Source: Mastigamoeba balamuthi (Eukaryota > Evosea > Mastigamoebida > Mastigamoebidae). Taken from it: a stretch of DNA of 64,000 bases. A model generated the notes under the pieces. That model worked only from the letters and a program-made list of their open reading frames with translations, searched no databases and was not told the origin of the DNA. Positions within the stretch are counted from its first letter, which is position 1; each line of letters opens with the position of its first letter. The stretch is from positions 394,524-458,523 of the forward strand of contig CACRSC010000014.1 in the NCBI GenBank assembly GCA_902651635.1, given 5' to 3'. Shown in pieces: positions 10,274 through 20,773 of this stretch. A program made the position numbers and the translations under genes.

Positions 10274-13176
10274 TTAGAAGGCCTTCTTGAGGATCTCGAC
10301 GACCTCGCTGAGGACCGGGAACCTCGGGTTGAAGTTGGCGCAGTAGTTGTCGAGCGCGTCCAGCGCGATCCTCTCGACCTGCGGAAGGCGCACAGCAGCA
10401 GCCGATCAGCAAATCCCGCCGTAGAAGAGGAAAGGGGAGGGAACGAACGGCGGCGTTGTAGTCGGCCTGCTTGATGCCGAGGCCAGAGAAGGACGAGGGG
10501 ACGCCCATCTTCTTCTGGAGGGCCTCGATGCGCTCGGCGAGCGTGTCGGCGGCGCCCAGGCCGACCGAGTAGCAGAGCGTGTTGTACTTCTCGATGATGT
10601 CGGCGGGGTTGGCGTCGGGCGAGAACGGGCTCACGCGGGCGCCCTGCTGCGTGTTGTAGCGCACAATGTGCGGCAGCAGGACGGCCTTGGCGGCGCCCTC
10701 GCGGACGTGGAACGCGTTCGAGACGGCCAGCGCCAGCGCCTGGCAGAGGCCCGTGAACGTCGACGAGACGGCCATGCCCGACAGCGAGGCGGCGTAGTGC
10801 ATCTTCTCCCTCGCCTCCGTGTCCGAGCAGCGCTCCGAGCTGCGGGCGGCGTAGTTGACGACCGAGTAGAGCGCCTCGAGGCAGTAGCTGCGCGCGAAGC
10901 CGTTGCTGTGCGTGCTGACGCCGGCCTCGACGCAGTCCGAGAGCGTGTGGAACGCGCCGGCGGCGAGCACGTCGTGGGGCAGCGAGATGACGAACTCGGG
11001 GTCGACGACGGCGATGTCGGGCGTGCACTGGTAGTCGAGCACCGACTGGACGCGGCCGTTGTGGGTGAACGTCACGGCGGGCGAGACCTCGAGGCCCGAG
11101 CCCGAGGTCGTGGGCACGCAGACCAGCCTGCGGGGCGGCGTCTGCCGTTAACACTGCGAAGCCCCCGCTGGGGAGGGGGGAGCGCTGTGTCGCGTGTTGC
11201 GCACTGGCAGCGGCGGACGTAGGTCCCGGGCAGGTGGGTGACCTTCTGCGCGGGGTTGGTGAAGGGCTGGGCGAGCTGCTCGAGCGCGCTGACGCTGCCG
11301 AGGCACTGCGGTGGGGGAGCAGACAGCCAGACGTCTGAGACACACAGTACAGAGCTGCTGCAGAGGCGGGGACGAATCAAACCTCGTAGACGAGCCACGT
11401 GAGCTTGGACAGGGCCAGGGCGCAGCCGCCGCCGATCGAGATGATCACGTCAGGCTTGAACAGGTTCGCCGAGTCGACGGCTGCGTGGCAGATCGAGGGG
11501 TGAGGAGATACTCTCTCAGCACACGAGCAGAAGAAGATATTTGTCTGGCAGAGCAGAGGGCACGCGTACCGCCGGTGACCTGCTCGAGGGTCGGGGTGAG
11601 CTTGAGCTCCGGGTGGTGCACGAACGACAGGGCGCCGACAGAGCCCAGGCACGCGACGAGCTCGCTGGTCAGGCCCCTGCAGAACATGGTGTCGTCGGTG
11701 ACGATGAGCGCCTGCGGGGAGCGAGCGTGGGCGACACCGGCGGTTCAGTTTTGAACAAAGGTGCACGCAGTTGATTATACGTTCGGGGGAATTCCGACGA
11801 TGTGTAACAAAGCCAAAAATGGAAGGGGGATGGCGGGGGCCCACGCACGCGCTTGTGGCCGCGGAGCTCGCTGGCGATGGCGGTCTTGAGGCAGCCGTGC
11901 TTGAAGTAGACCCTGCGCGGGATCTCGACGCACTGGACGACCTGCCTGGCGACGGCGATCCTCGCGTACGAGCTCTGGCGCAGGGGCGCGAGCAGCAGGT
12001 CCGCGACGACGCCGACGGTGCCGTCGGAGCCCGGGCCGTTGATGAGCAGGCGGCCCTTGTAGGCCTCGACCTTGGCGGCGGCCTCGGCGAGCACGCGGGC
12101 GTCCGACAGCGACGTGAACGCCAGCGTCAGCGTCGACGCGTCGGCGGGCAGCGCGGCGACGTCGCCCTTGTTGGCCGTGGCAGTCGTCTTGAGCGCGCCC
12201 AGGCCCAGCTTGGCGGCGGCGTCGGTGAAGGCCTGCGGGGAATTGGGGGGGCCGCCGGGGAAAAAGACACCCGCAATCTCGATTAGTATCGGCAAATTCG
12301 AAATGGTTTGTTGTTCGTTCTCGTGCCTTCTGGGCGTTGTTGTGCACAACGACGGCCGACGGCTCGAAGCCGAACTGCCTGAGGGCGAGGACCAGCGCGG
12401 CGGCCTGCGCGGCGTCGGCGCCATCGTCGACGAGCACGGCGAAGCGGGCGGCCTGCGCGAGCTGCACGTCCGCGTGCGTCCCGGCCGCGGCGGCGCGGGG
12501 CAGCGGGGCCTCGCAGTTGCCCAGCGCGCCCGACACGATCCTCGCGACCTCCTGCACGGCCGCCGCGCCCTTGGCGCTCTCGGGGACCAGCGTCACGCCG
12601 TTGCCTGCCGTCCCGAGGGGCCGGGTGAGTGCCCGGCCACTAATAGGAGAGAGGGAAGTGTGTTGGAGATAGCGCACCAGAGGCGAGGGCGTGGAGCGCA
12701 GCGTAGGCGGCGGTGCTGACCGCAAAGCGATCAGGGACCGCGACGGCGATCGCGGCCTTCTGCTGGGCGGGGGTCTCCGCGACCGCAGCCTACGGGTGGC
12801 AGGGGGAGAACACATGCACGAGGGAGAGGGAGGGAGGGAGATAGGGGGACGAGAGGAGGGGAGAGAGAGAGATCGCGCGGTCAACAACAGAGGGAACCGA
12901 TGAGCGGTGTTCTGGGCAATTTCCCCGCATTTGCGCTCGGGGGCAACGGTGGCAGGGGCGCTGCAGCATACCTCGATGAAGTACAGGAGCAGAGCGGCCT
13001 GCATCCGAGCGCCGGCGCAGGTGTCAGCACAGGAGAGCACAAAAAAGCGTTGGTTGGTTGGGGGGCGGCAGACAGACCTCGTTCTCGAAGGAGCCGAGGC
13101 GGGCGAGCGCGAGCCTCTGGTGCAGCAGGGCGTTCGCGGCAGAGGACAGCGGGGTCGAGGGGAGGGGGGATGCCAT
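10274..13176 (-). CDS. AdhE-related bidomain protein with degenerate ALDH and Fe-ADH active sites
   Basis: Ten exons (13176-13078, 12998-12972, 12789-12678, 12604-12327, 12232-11849, 11711-11570, 11480-11383, 11305-11219, 11141-10449, 10378-10274) give about 674 residues, against about 870 for normal AdhE. The order is that of AdhE: an ALDH-like half (e.g. 'GNGVTLVPESAKGAAAVQEV', 'GRLLINGPGSDGTVG'), the linker 'RRVYFKHGCL', then an iron-ADH half ('ALIVTDDTMFC', 'VIISIGGGCALALSK', 'VPTTSGSGLEVSP'). The ALDH half is about 180 residues short and lacks the catalytic-Cys segment. In the ADH half all four usual metal-ligand positions differ (see findings). One intron (12326-12233) has a GC donor; exon 2 is a 27-nt microexon. 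AdhE homology is secure; enzymatic activity is doubtful, and a structural or regulatory role is inference. Confidence 0.85.
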
Positions 13177-13494
13177 TTGGGTGGTGCTGCTGGGTGGGTT
13201 AAAAGGTATTGTGAGGTCTTCTCCTGCTCTTTTCTCAAACTCTTCTCCGCTGGTTCGCTGCTTGCGTGAGCTATTCCGCGCTCGTACACAGAAAGCCAAA
13301 TATCTTTCCCGGGAAGAAAATCAGATCTGCAATCGCTCCGCTATTTCCGGTAGCGCCGCTTAACAGCGCAGCTGATGACTCAGGCAATATAAAACGTGTC
13401 AACCGACGTGTCTATGTTTTGAACTATCTTTGTGTTTTTGACCCTCCCGGGAGATCAGCGGGATCAATCAGCGAGACTCGTCGCCCGGCGCGAT
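13177..13494. other. Intergenic: 5' flank of AdhE-like gene
   Basis: 318 bp upstream of the AdhE-like start and downstream of a small gene on the same strand. No gene or RNA is supported. Confidence 0.45.
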
Positions 13495-13701
13495 TCACGG
13501 CTGAGCACCGCTGGGAGAAGCGGCGATGAGAGACGTGAGGTGGTCGTTGAGCTGGCGCCGCATCGACGGTATCTGCGCGGCCACCGCGCCAGCGGGGCCC
13601 GGTATCGCGACGAGCTCCTCCGGGGCGAACTCCGTCTTGGTCCCGCGCACCTCCACGCGCGCCCTCAGCGCCGCCGGCGCCGCGCACTTGTTGTCCGCCA
13701 T
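13495..13701 (-). CDS. Small protein of 68 residues, unassigned
   Basis: A single-exon frame beginning MADNKCAAPAALRARVEVRG and ending SGAQP, with a compact hydrophilic composition and a helical-looking C-terminal half ('IPSMRRQLNDHLTSLIAA'). It starts 113 bp from a divergently transcribed gene, in a spacer that carries GATATC motifs, as other real gene starts here do; this is the main support for it being a gene. The 'RxQLNxxLTxLI' pattern is faintly like the small KEOPS subunit Gon7, but this is far too weak to assign. It could also be the 5' exon of a larger gene. Confidence 0.5.
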   Translation of the reverse strand: MADNKCAAPAALRARVEVRGTKTEFAPEELVAIPGPAGAVAAQIPSMRRQLNDHLTSLIAASPSGAQP

Positions 13702-13814
13702 CTCGGCCCCCTGAATCTCGCGCGCAGAGAGATATCAAATTTCAAATCCAAGATACACTCAGGGGAGATACCGGTATCACGATATCTGCCCCCGAAAATC
13801 ACGTCAGTGGCCCC
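13702..13814. promoter_or_regulatory. Divergent promoter region with GATATC and palindrome
   Basis: 113 bp separate two divergent starts. The spacer holds two GATATC hexamers (about 13724 and 13782) and, between them, the perfect palindrome GATACCGGTATC (about 13770-13781). The arrangement suggests a shared bidirectional promoter; binding proteins are unknown. Confidence 0.4.
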
Positions 13815-15244
13815 ATGAACCTCGCTCCCGCGCTGCAGGCGAACATACCGCCCGAGGCCCCGGCGCCGCTGGTGAGCCGGGCCATCCCCGAGCTCGACGA
13901 CGCGCGCGCGGCGTGGCGCATGAGCGGCGGCCTGCACACGGCCGTCGGCTGCCCGTGGCCCCTCGTCCCCTCCCTCCGCGGCTACCGCTCCTCTCCGTGC
14001 CCTCCCCCGCCCACGCCCCGCCCACACCTGACCACACCCCCCCGCCAGGCCCGAGGGCTACTGGCCCCTCCCCAAGGACGTTTTCGTCGCCAGAAACGGT
14101 GCATACGCGCAGCGGCTGGACCCGCGCGCGGGCGATGTCTCGGAGCCCGGCAGCGGCAGCGACGACGAGCCCCAGGACAGCGCCCGCCAGCTGCGCCTGG
14201 CCGTCGCCAGCGCCCCGCCGCGGCCAGCGCCCGCCCCCCGCGCGCACCCCAAGCCGCAGCCCGAGCTGGCGGGCGCCATCCGCGCCGCGTGGTCGTTCCT
14301 ACGTGGCGGCGACGGCGACGGCGACGGCGTTGCTGAGCTCCCCAGGGACACGCGATACGCCATCGTGAGAGTTCCCCTGTTCTCCTTCTCCGCCGTCTCT
14401 TCTCGCGCGCAAGCTGAGCGGCGCGCAGGCGGAGGAGGTGAGGCAGCTGGTGGAGGCGGCGGTGCCGGCGCTGGTGAGCAGGTGGGTCGACGAGTACGCG
14501 GTGCTGCCGGCGCACGCGCGGCCGCAGCAGGCGGTCGAGATGGCCGTCGAGGCGATGGCGGACGCCGGGGTGCCGTGGGGCGTGGCGCACGAGGCGAGGG
14601 CCGCGTTCGAGCTGGTCGACCTCGCGATGCAGCGCGAGCTCGCGCAGGACCTCGACGAGTGGACGATGTTCTCGGCCGCGGGCAAGCACTGCTTCGGGCA
14701 CCACCTGCTGAGCACGGGCGTCCTGCCCTCGCACAAGAGGCGCAGGGGGGCGGACAGGGGGGCGGGCGAGCAGCAGGGCCGCGACGAGGACGACGAGACA
14801 GAGGGGGCTGAGGCAGCAGCGGGGCAGCAGCGAGAAGCCGGGGGCGAGGAGCCCCCAGCACGCGGCCAATGCAAGCTCGAGGCTCCGGTCGCTGCCCCAG
14901 ACAGGCCCAGCACACAGCCAGACAGACCGCGCAAGAGGCGCAGGGTCAGCAGCGATCCGCCGCCCGACGCCGACAGAGGGCATCACACAGAGCATGAGAG
15001 CAAACCAAAGGGCCCTGCAGAACGTTCCAGCCAAAAGCGAGTCGCATTCGAAGATGAAGCGCACACGGGCCTGGAGGGCAAGGGTGACGCCGAGGCAGAC
15101 CCACAGCCGCGCAGATCAAAGCGTCTGAGGGCCTCGGTCGAAGGCGTCGCTCCAGAAGGCCCTCCACAAGCCACACCTGGCAGCCATCACACTCAGCAAG
15201 GCACTCCCAAGAGAAGGCTACCCGCAAAGAAAAAGAGGAGCTAA
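13815..15244 (+). CDS. Unassigned, probably nuclear protein with basic tail
   Basis: Three exons (13815-13954, 14049-14364, 14414-15244) give 428 residues. The N-terminal part includes 'PEGYWPLPKDVFVARNG', an acidic patch ('GSGSDDEPQD') and a helical central region (about residues 150-250: 'SGAQAEEVRQLVEAAVPALV', 'MAVEAMADAGVPWG'). The last third is low complexity and strongly basic, with repeated bipartite-like clusters (HKRRR, RPRKRRR, RRSKRLR, KRRLPAKKKRS), so nuclear or chromatin localisation is likely. No known catalytic motif was recognised. The joins are good (the first intron restores 'GCPPEGYW'). Function is unknown. Confidence 0.7.
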
Positions 15245-15328
15245 TGGCTTCCAACAGTTCGAGGTAGAGGCTCTGGGGTACTTTTATTGCTTTGCAAGGC
15301 TAGCGGGAGGTCCTTGTCCGAGTTGCCC

Positions 15329-18135
15329 TCATTTGGACTTGCTGGATTTGCTGGTGCCTGCGGGCGCTGCCAGCTTCGCAGCGCTCTTGAGGCCTGGCAG
15401 AAGCTCGTTCAGCTTCTCCTCCTGCTCCCCGTGCTTGGTCCCCGCCCTGAGGAACGAGACGACGAGCTGCTGGTAGTCGCGGAACACCTTGTACGAGGTC
15501 GGCGTCAGGCACTCCTGCAGTCTCGCGAGCAGGACGTGCAGGCACTTGGGCGGCGCCGGCAGGTAGCACTGCAGCGCGCGTGTGTGCACGAGCATCACCG
15601 CCGTATGCAGCGCCGCGGGCGGGCGCTTCTCTGCCTCGAGGCTCTCCTCGAGCTTCTCGGCGTGCTGCGCGAGGCGCCTGGCCTGCGTCGCCGAGTCGGG
15701 CTTGCGCAGCCGGAACCCGAGGTCCGACGCCACCATCGGCACCTCGTCGACAAACTCGAGGACGCCGCCCTTGGCGAGCAGGTCCAGCAGCGACTTGATG
15801 GGCGCGGCCGCCTCGGCTGGCAGGCGCTTGACAATCTCCGCGGGCTCCGCGTCCTCGGCCACGTCCTCGAGCGCGACGCGGTGGTACAGCGCCTGCGAGC
15901 GGGCCAGCGCCGAGACGAGGTCCCAGCACACAGTGCGCTGTATGTGCTTGTCGATGGCAGCGGCGTCGCCCTCGGGCAGGTCGGGTAGCACGCGCGACGC
16001 GAGCCACGCGTCGACAAACGCGGCCGTCACGGCCTCCTGCAGGTGCTGCTGGCTCTCGCGCTGGCTCTCGGCGTCGCCGGCGGCTGCAGAGGCGGCGGCC
16101 TCCTCCTCGACGGCGCAGCGCAGCTCGTAGGCCCGGGGCGCCACGTGCGAGGACACGAACGACGCGAGGTCCTCCACGTCCTCGACGCTCTCCATCGACG
16201 GCGTCGTGGGCAGCGCCTGCAGCCACTCGAGCACCTTCTCCGCAACCTCCTCGCGCGCCTTCTGGGGCACCGAGACGGGCGCCTTGGGCCGCTCGCACGC
16301 GTCGTCGTCCTCGTCGTCGCTGGCCTCGTGCTTCTTGCCGCGCTTGCCGCCCTTCTTGGCGTTGGAGGCCTTGCCGCCCTTCTTGTTGCCGCGGCCAGAC
16401 GCCTCCTTCTCCTTGGCCTCGCGCAGCGGCTTCAGCTCGCCGCTCTCGGCCAGCTCGTGGTACCACTTGCCAAACCTCTCCATCAGTCTGCGCGGGTGTT
16501 AGTGCAACAATGGAGACCAACGAGGGAAGGAACAAAACCAAAAGAGAACAACAAAAAAAGAACAGAGAACGAGTGTGTGCGTACGCATGCGAATGCGTAT
16601 GTGGGTGTGAAGAGAGGAAGAGAACACACTACACGAACAACAGGAGACGCGAGAGAGAGAGAGAGGGAGGAGAGAACGAGAGAGAACGAGAGAGAACGTA
16701 CATGTCGACGAGCTTCTGAGAGACAACGTAGTGGTCAGAGAGCACAAAGGCCCCAACGCGGCCGTCGTCGTCCTCCGAGAGGCTGGGGCACTTGGCCAGG
16801 AGGGCCGCGACGTCGCGGCTCTCGATCCCCGGCGGCACGAGGACGCTGAGGTCTGTGGCGCTGCTCTCCCCGATGGCCGCGGAGACGGCGGCCTCGATGG
16901 CGTCGATGACAGAGCGAGCGACGGCACACGACTTGAGGCAGACGACGTCCGGGAGCGCGGCCTCGACGTAGCCCCTGGCGTCCATGACGTGCATCCTCGT
17001 CACCATGGAGAAATCTGGGAAATGCTGCTGAGTCAGCGCTGAATCTGCAAGGCAGGGAAGATATCAGGATGCGAGGGTCGGCACCGATGTACTGGTTCGA
17101 GGCGAAGAACGAGCGGGCCCACTGTATACGGGCGTTCTCGTAAACGGAGGGCACGTAGTGCGTGCGGTTCAGCAGGGTGCCGTCCAGGCGGCCAGTCCTG
17201 ATGAGGTCCTGCAGCACAGCTTCAATGTTTCCGGAATTATCAGTGACGTCAACGCAGGCAAAGCAAACTGGGAGGTGGCGAACAGAAGAAGAGCTTCTCG
17301 TTGAGGCCGTAGGACGCGATGAGCGGCATCAGCGACGTGGGGCGGGTCGCGGCCGTGAGCAGCCCGCGCACGTGCGCGCGGTGCCAGTCGACGTACGTCT
17401 GGTTGTAGATGACCGTGCCATCGATCCTGACGCTGCCCTTGAGCACCGACCCCACCCTGGGCTCCAGAATCTACACGCAGATTCAATTGCCCAATTGAGT
17501 CAGCAATCAAATAACCAGCCACCCATTTGGCGTGCGGGGGAGGGGGGTCGCGGCTCGCGGGCCTGCTGCTGCTGCCCGGCGTGGGTGCTATACCTGCTGG
17601 GAGAAGAAGTCCAGGGGCAGCGAGAAGCGGGCTGCCAGGTCCCCCGTGGAGAGCATGCCGCGGTCCGAGAGGTCCAGCATCTCCGCGACCTCCGCGGCCA
17701 CGTGGTCCATGTACTGCCTGCGCCCGCAGTGTCAGGCCACCCGGGGGAGGGAGGGTGGGTGGGTGGGAGGGCTGTGGCTCACGAGGTGATGAGCTCGCCG
17801 TCGAGCAGGCGGACGGAGCGGCCGCGCGAGGACGTCAGGGCCGCCGCGGTGGACTCGGCGACGCCGAGCGAGACGTTGAGCAGCGGGGCCAGGTCGTAGG
17901 TGCTGAGCCTGCCGCCCTGCCTCTGCAGCTCGCGCAGGGCGTCCTGCTCGAGGCGCGCCTGCGTGTAGTACTCCTTGCCGTCGGCGGAGAAGATCAGCTT
18001 CACGAGGCCGCGCTCGATCAGCCGCATCACGAGGTCGACGCCGTTGCGGTCCGTCAGCGCGTAGCGCGTCTCCGCGGGCTTCTCCTGCAGCTGCTTGAGC
18101 TGGTCCCTCAGCGCGTCCAGGTCAAAATCGTCCAT
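15329..18135 (-). CDS. UFL1: E3 UFM1-protein ligase 1 (UFL1) homologue
   Basis: UFL1 transfers the ubiquitin-like modifier UFM1 from UFC1 to targets such as ribosomal protein uL24 at the ER; it works with DDRGK1. Six exons (18135-17783, 17717-17594, 17470-17284, 17219-17085, 17014-16702, 16487-15329) give 756 residues (human UFL1 is 794). The N-terminal winged-helix region matches ('GKEYYTQARLEQDALRELQ', 'GGRLSTYDL'), as do 'TRPTSLMPLIASYGLNEKL', 'SVLQDLIRTGRLDGT' and 'YVPSVYENARIQWARSFF'. A Lys-rich acidic linker ('KKGGKRGKKHEASDDEDDD') sits where human UFL1 has its own. The fifth intron (16701-16488) is a GA/AC-rich low-complexity stretch with a GTACGT donor. It is divergent from the E2-like gene across only 123 bp, which may mean co-regulation. 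Confidence 0.92.
16590..16701. repeat. GA-rich simple repeat in UFL1 intron 5
   Basis: Low-complexity purine tract with runs of GAGA and a repeated 'GAGAACGA' unit just inside the intron donor (on the minus strand a CT-rich intron start). Intronic microsatellite; no other role is evident. Confidence 0.6.
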
Positions 18136-18258
18136 TCCCCGTCGTTCTGCGCTGCTGGCTTCCTGGTGTGTTTTGACCCTGTTGATATCTCGCGAAGATA
18201 CGCGTATCTTCTGACGACGGAATCAAATCAGTTCATTCCCGCTGCTGGCTCGACGAGA
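18136..18258. promoter_or_regulatory. Bidirectional promoter, UFL1 (-) / UBE2T-like (+)
   Basis: A 123-bp spacer between two divergent ATGs. It holds GATATC followed closely by the perfect palindrome AGATACGCGTATCT (about 18196-18209). A shared promoter is inferred from the spacing and the motif recurrence. Confidence 0.4.
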
Positions 18259-18992
18259 ATGGCGGGAAGGCGGTCTGCGATGTGGCTGAACAGGATGAAG
18301 CGGGAGATGGAGATCCTGAAGCAGCACGGGGCCAGCGCGTGGGTCGAGGGGGAGGACCCGGGGGCGATGGCCGCCACCGTCGAGGGCCCGCCGGGCAGCC
18401 CCTACGAGCGCGGCGTCTTCGAGCTCGCCGTGGTGGCCCCCGACAGGTACCCAATCGACCCGCCCAAGGTCACGTTCCGCACCCCGGTGTACCACCCCAA
18501 CATAGACTCGTCCGGCCGCATCTGCCTCGGTCCGTCCCTGCCCCGGAGCAAAATCCAGAAAAATCCAGATTCCGAGATCGATCTGCGCAAAGTATCCTGA
18601 TATTCCAGCTGGTTGCCGTCGCAGATGTACTGTCGCTGCCTCCCAAGGGCAGCTGGAAGCCCTCGATCACCCTCAACGTGGTGTTCAAGGCGATCCAGCA
18701 GCTGCTGGCAACCCCCAACGTGAGCACGCCCCCGTTGATTCCCTCACTGTGGGGTTCTCCTCACTGAAGGCCGTCGTCGGTTCTGCAGGTCGACGACCCG
18801 CTTATGCCAGAGATTGCGCACGAGATGTCTCAGACGCCGGCCCTGTACGCCTCCAAGGCCGCCAAGCACACGGCGGAGCACGCGTGCCCCGAGACGGGGT
18901 GCAAGAGAGCAGCTGCAGAGGCGGAGCAGTCGCACGACACGCAAGAGCCGGCGGAGCAAACGGAGCCCGACAGGAAGCGGATGCGCTCGTGA
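18259..18992 (+). CDS. UBE2T: Ubiquitin-conjugating enzyme E2, UBE2T-like
   Basis: E2 enzyme accepting ubiquitin on a catalytic Cys. Three exons (18259-18529, 18625-18719, 18789-18992) give 189 residues. The UBC fold is clear: 'PYERGVFELAVVAPDRYP', 'PPKVTFRTPVYHPNID', and active-site segment 'SGRICLDVLSLPPKGSWKP' with Cys after 'GRI' and the UBE2T-typical 'LPPKGSW'. The C-terminus extends past the UBC fold with a basic 'KRMRS' end, as in UBE2T, whose known role is FANCD2/FANCI monoubiquitination in interstrand crosslink repair. UBE2T assignment over other E2s rests on 'IDSSGRICLD' and 'LPPKG'; no Fanconi partner is in this window. Exons 2-3 and the 3' flank are duplicated immediately downstream. 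Confidence 0.88.
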
Positions 18993-20222
18993 CCACTAGT
19001 GCACCACCCGCGCTACCGCCCCGCGCTCCCCCACAGCACCACGTACCACACCGTGACACAACGCGTCCTCGGTTTTTAAAAATTCCGGCGTTTTTTCTTT
19101 CTGCCTGTCTCGAGAGGAGCCAGTCGAGAGTTGGCCCTCGGATGGCGAACAGAAGCCCAAAGCCAGCTCGACCCACGCACTATGAATTAAAGGCACAGCG
19201 GCCATCTCGCCTTGACTGATTGCACCGGCATGAATTCTGTTCGAGATGAGTTGCGGGCCTGTGGATAAGCGCTGGCAGGTCTGGCCCTCGTTCTCCTCTC
19301 TCGCACGTGCCGTGCGCGGAGGGGGGGGGGGGGGGGGACGAACGACGCTGGTGTGCGGTACACAGTCATCGGTTTCTNCCCCCAGAGAATAATCCAGAGA
19401 ACCCATAGAATCCAGATTCCGATATCTGCGCATAATATCCTGATATTCCAACTGGCTGTCCTCGCAGACGTGCTGTCGCTGCCTCCCAAGGGCAGCTGGA
19501 AGCCCTCGATCACCCTCAACGTGGTGTTCAAGGCGATCCAGCAGCTGCTGGCAACCCCCAACGCGAGCACACCCGCCCCCAGTTGATTCCTTTGCTTTTG
19601 GGTTCTTCTCACTGAGAGCCGTCGTCGGTTCTTCAGGTCGACGACCCGCTGATGCCAGAGATTGCGCACGAGATGTCCCAGACGCCGGCCCTGTACGCCT
19701 CCAAGGCCGCCAAGCACACGGCGGCGCACGCGTGCCCCGAGACGGGGTGCAAGAGAGCAGCTGCAGAGGCGGAGCAGTCCCACGACACGCATGAGCCGGC
19801 AGAGCTAACGGAGCCCGACAGGAAGCGGATGCGCTCGTGACTCACTAGTCTACCACCCGTGCTACCGCCCCGCGCTCCCCCACAGCACCACGGACCACAC
19901 ACCGTGACACAACGCGTCCTCGGTTTTAAAAAATCCGGCGTTTTTTCTTTATGCCTGTCTCGAGAGGAGCGAGCCGAGAGTTGGCCCTCGGGTCGCGAAC
20001 AGAAGCCCAAAGACAGCCCGACTCATGCGCTATGGACTACAGGCACAGCGGCCATCTCGCCTTGACTGATTCCACCGGCCTGAATTCTGTTCGAGATGAG
20101 TTGCGGTCAGAAGCGCAGCGCTGGCAGGTCTGGCCCTCGTTCTCCCCTCTCTCGCACGGGCAGTGCGCAACGGGAAGGGGAACCATCGACGTAGGTGTGC
20201 GTTGCACAGTGATCGGCCTCTG
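18541..20222 (+). repeat. Head-to-tail duplication of the UBE2T-like 3' half (two units of about 840 bp)
   Basis: Unit 1 runs from inside intron 1 of the E2 gene (about 18541) to about 19378; unit 2 from about 19379 to 20222. Both carry exons 2 and 3, intron 2, the stop and about 400 bp of 3' flank. They differ by many substitutions and small indels, so this is not a simple assembly echo. The single ambiguous base (N at 19378) and a run of about 18 G just before it lie at the unit junction. Confidence 0.85.
19379..19840 (+). pseudogene. Truncated second copy of the UBE2T-like gene (exons 2-3 only)
   Basis: Exon 2 copy at 19468-19562 and exon 3 copy at 19637-19840. Both remain open and almost identical in protein to the intact gene ('LPPKGSWKPSITLNVV', then 'VDDPLMPEIAHEMSQTPALY'), but exon 1, which encodes the UBC N-terminal half, is absent, and the intron 2 donor has changed from GTGAGC to GCGAGC. 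No promoter or start codon for it is evident. It could serve as an alternative 3' end for the upstream gene by long-range splicing; otherwise it is a partial pseudogene. Confidence 0.75.
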
Positions 20223-20773
20223 TGCTGCTCAGCAAACTTCCTTCGTGCTGCGTGCGAGACCCAGCGGATGGGAGTTGTTTTTCGAACGCGAAAATTCCGG
20301 TGGACCACAGGAATGGCAGTTGCGAACCGCAGTACTCTCCACCGCGACAGGGCGGAGGGCACTGCAAGACTGTCCGGGGCGACACACCCCACAAGTCACG
20401 CTGCAATGCCCACGCTCCTCAGGGCACAGGGCACACGGCGAGAGGCAGGTCGCCGATTTCCCTCGCCCAGACGCGGCAGTCCGAAAACGGCGATGGGGGT
20501 TGCGGAAAAACCAGAGGTGGTGTTCAAGTTCACGTGCCTTGACACTTTTCAGTTTTCCTGTGGAGAAATCGGGAAAACGCACCGAAACAGAGCACAGCGG
20601 TTTGTGTGTACTACGCGGAAAACCTGTGCTGACTCAGGATTTGCGTGCTGGAAACCGCGATTGGAGTCGCGGCCCACTGGCAGCCAGCATCACTTTTTAT
20701 CCGCTCCTCCTGAAACCATCGGTTGCAGTGCCACCCAACCAGACAAAGCCCAACAAGCACACAAGCACCGGGA
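20223..20773. other. Intergenic, nothing recognised
   Basis: 551 bp between the duplicated E2 segment and the MINPP-like gene. Slightly less GC-rich than its surroundings, with no supported frame, RNA or repeat; it is presumably 5' flank of the downstream gene. Confidence 0.45.

Noticed and set aside
18996-19451. Minus-strand frame present in both duplicated 3' flanks of the E2 gene
   Set aside because: Crosses the N and the poly-G run and has no recognisable domain; repetition is explained by the duplication.
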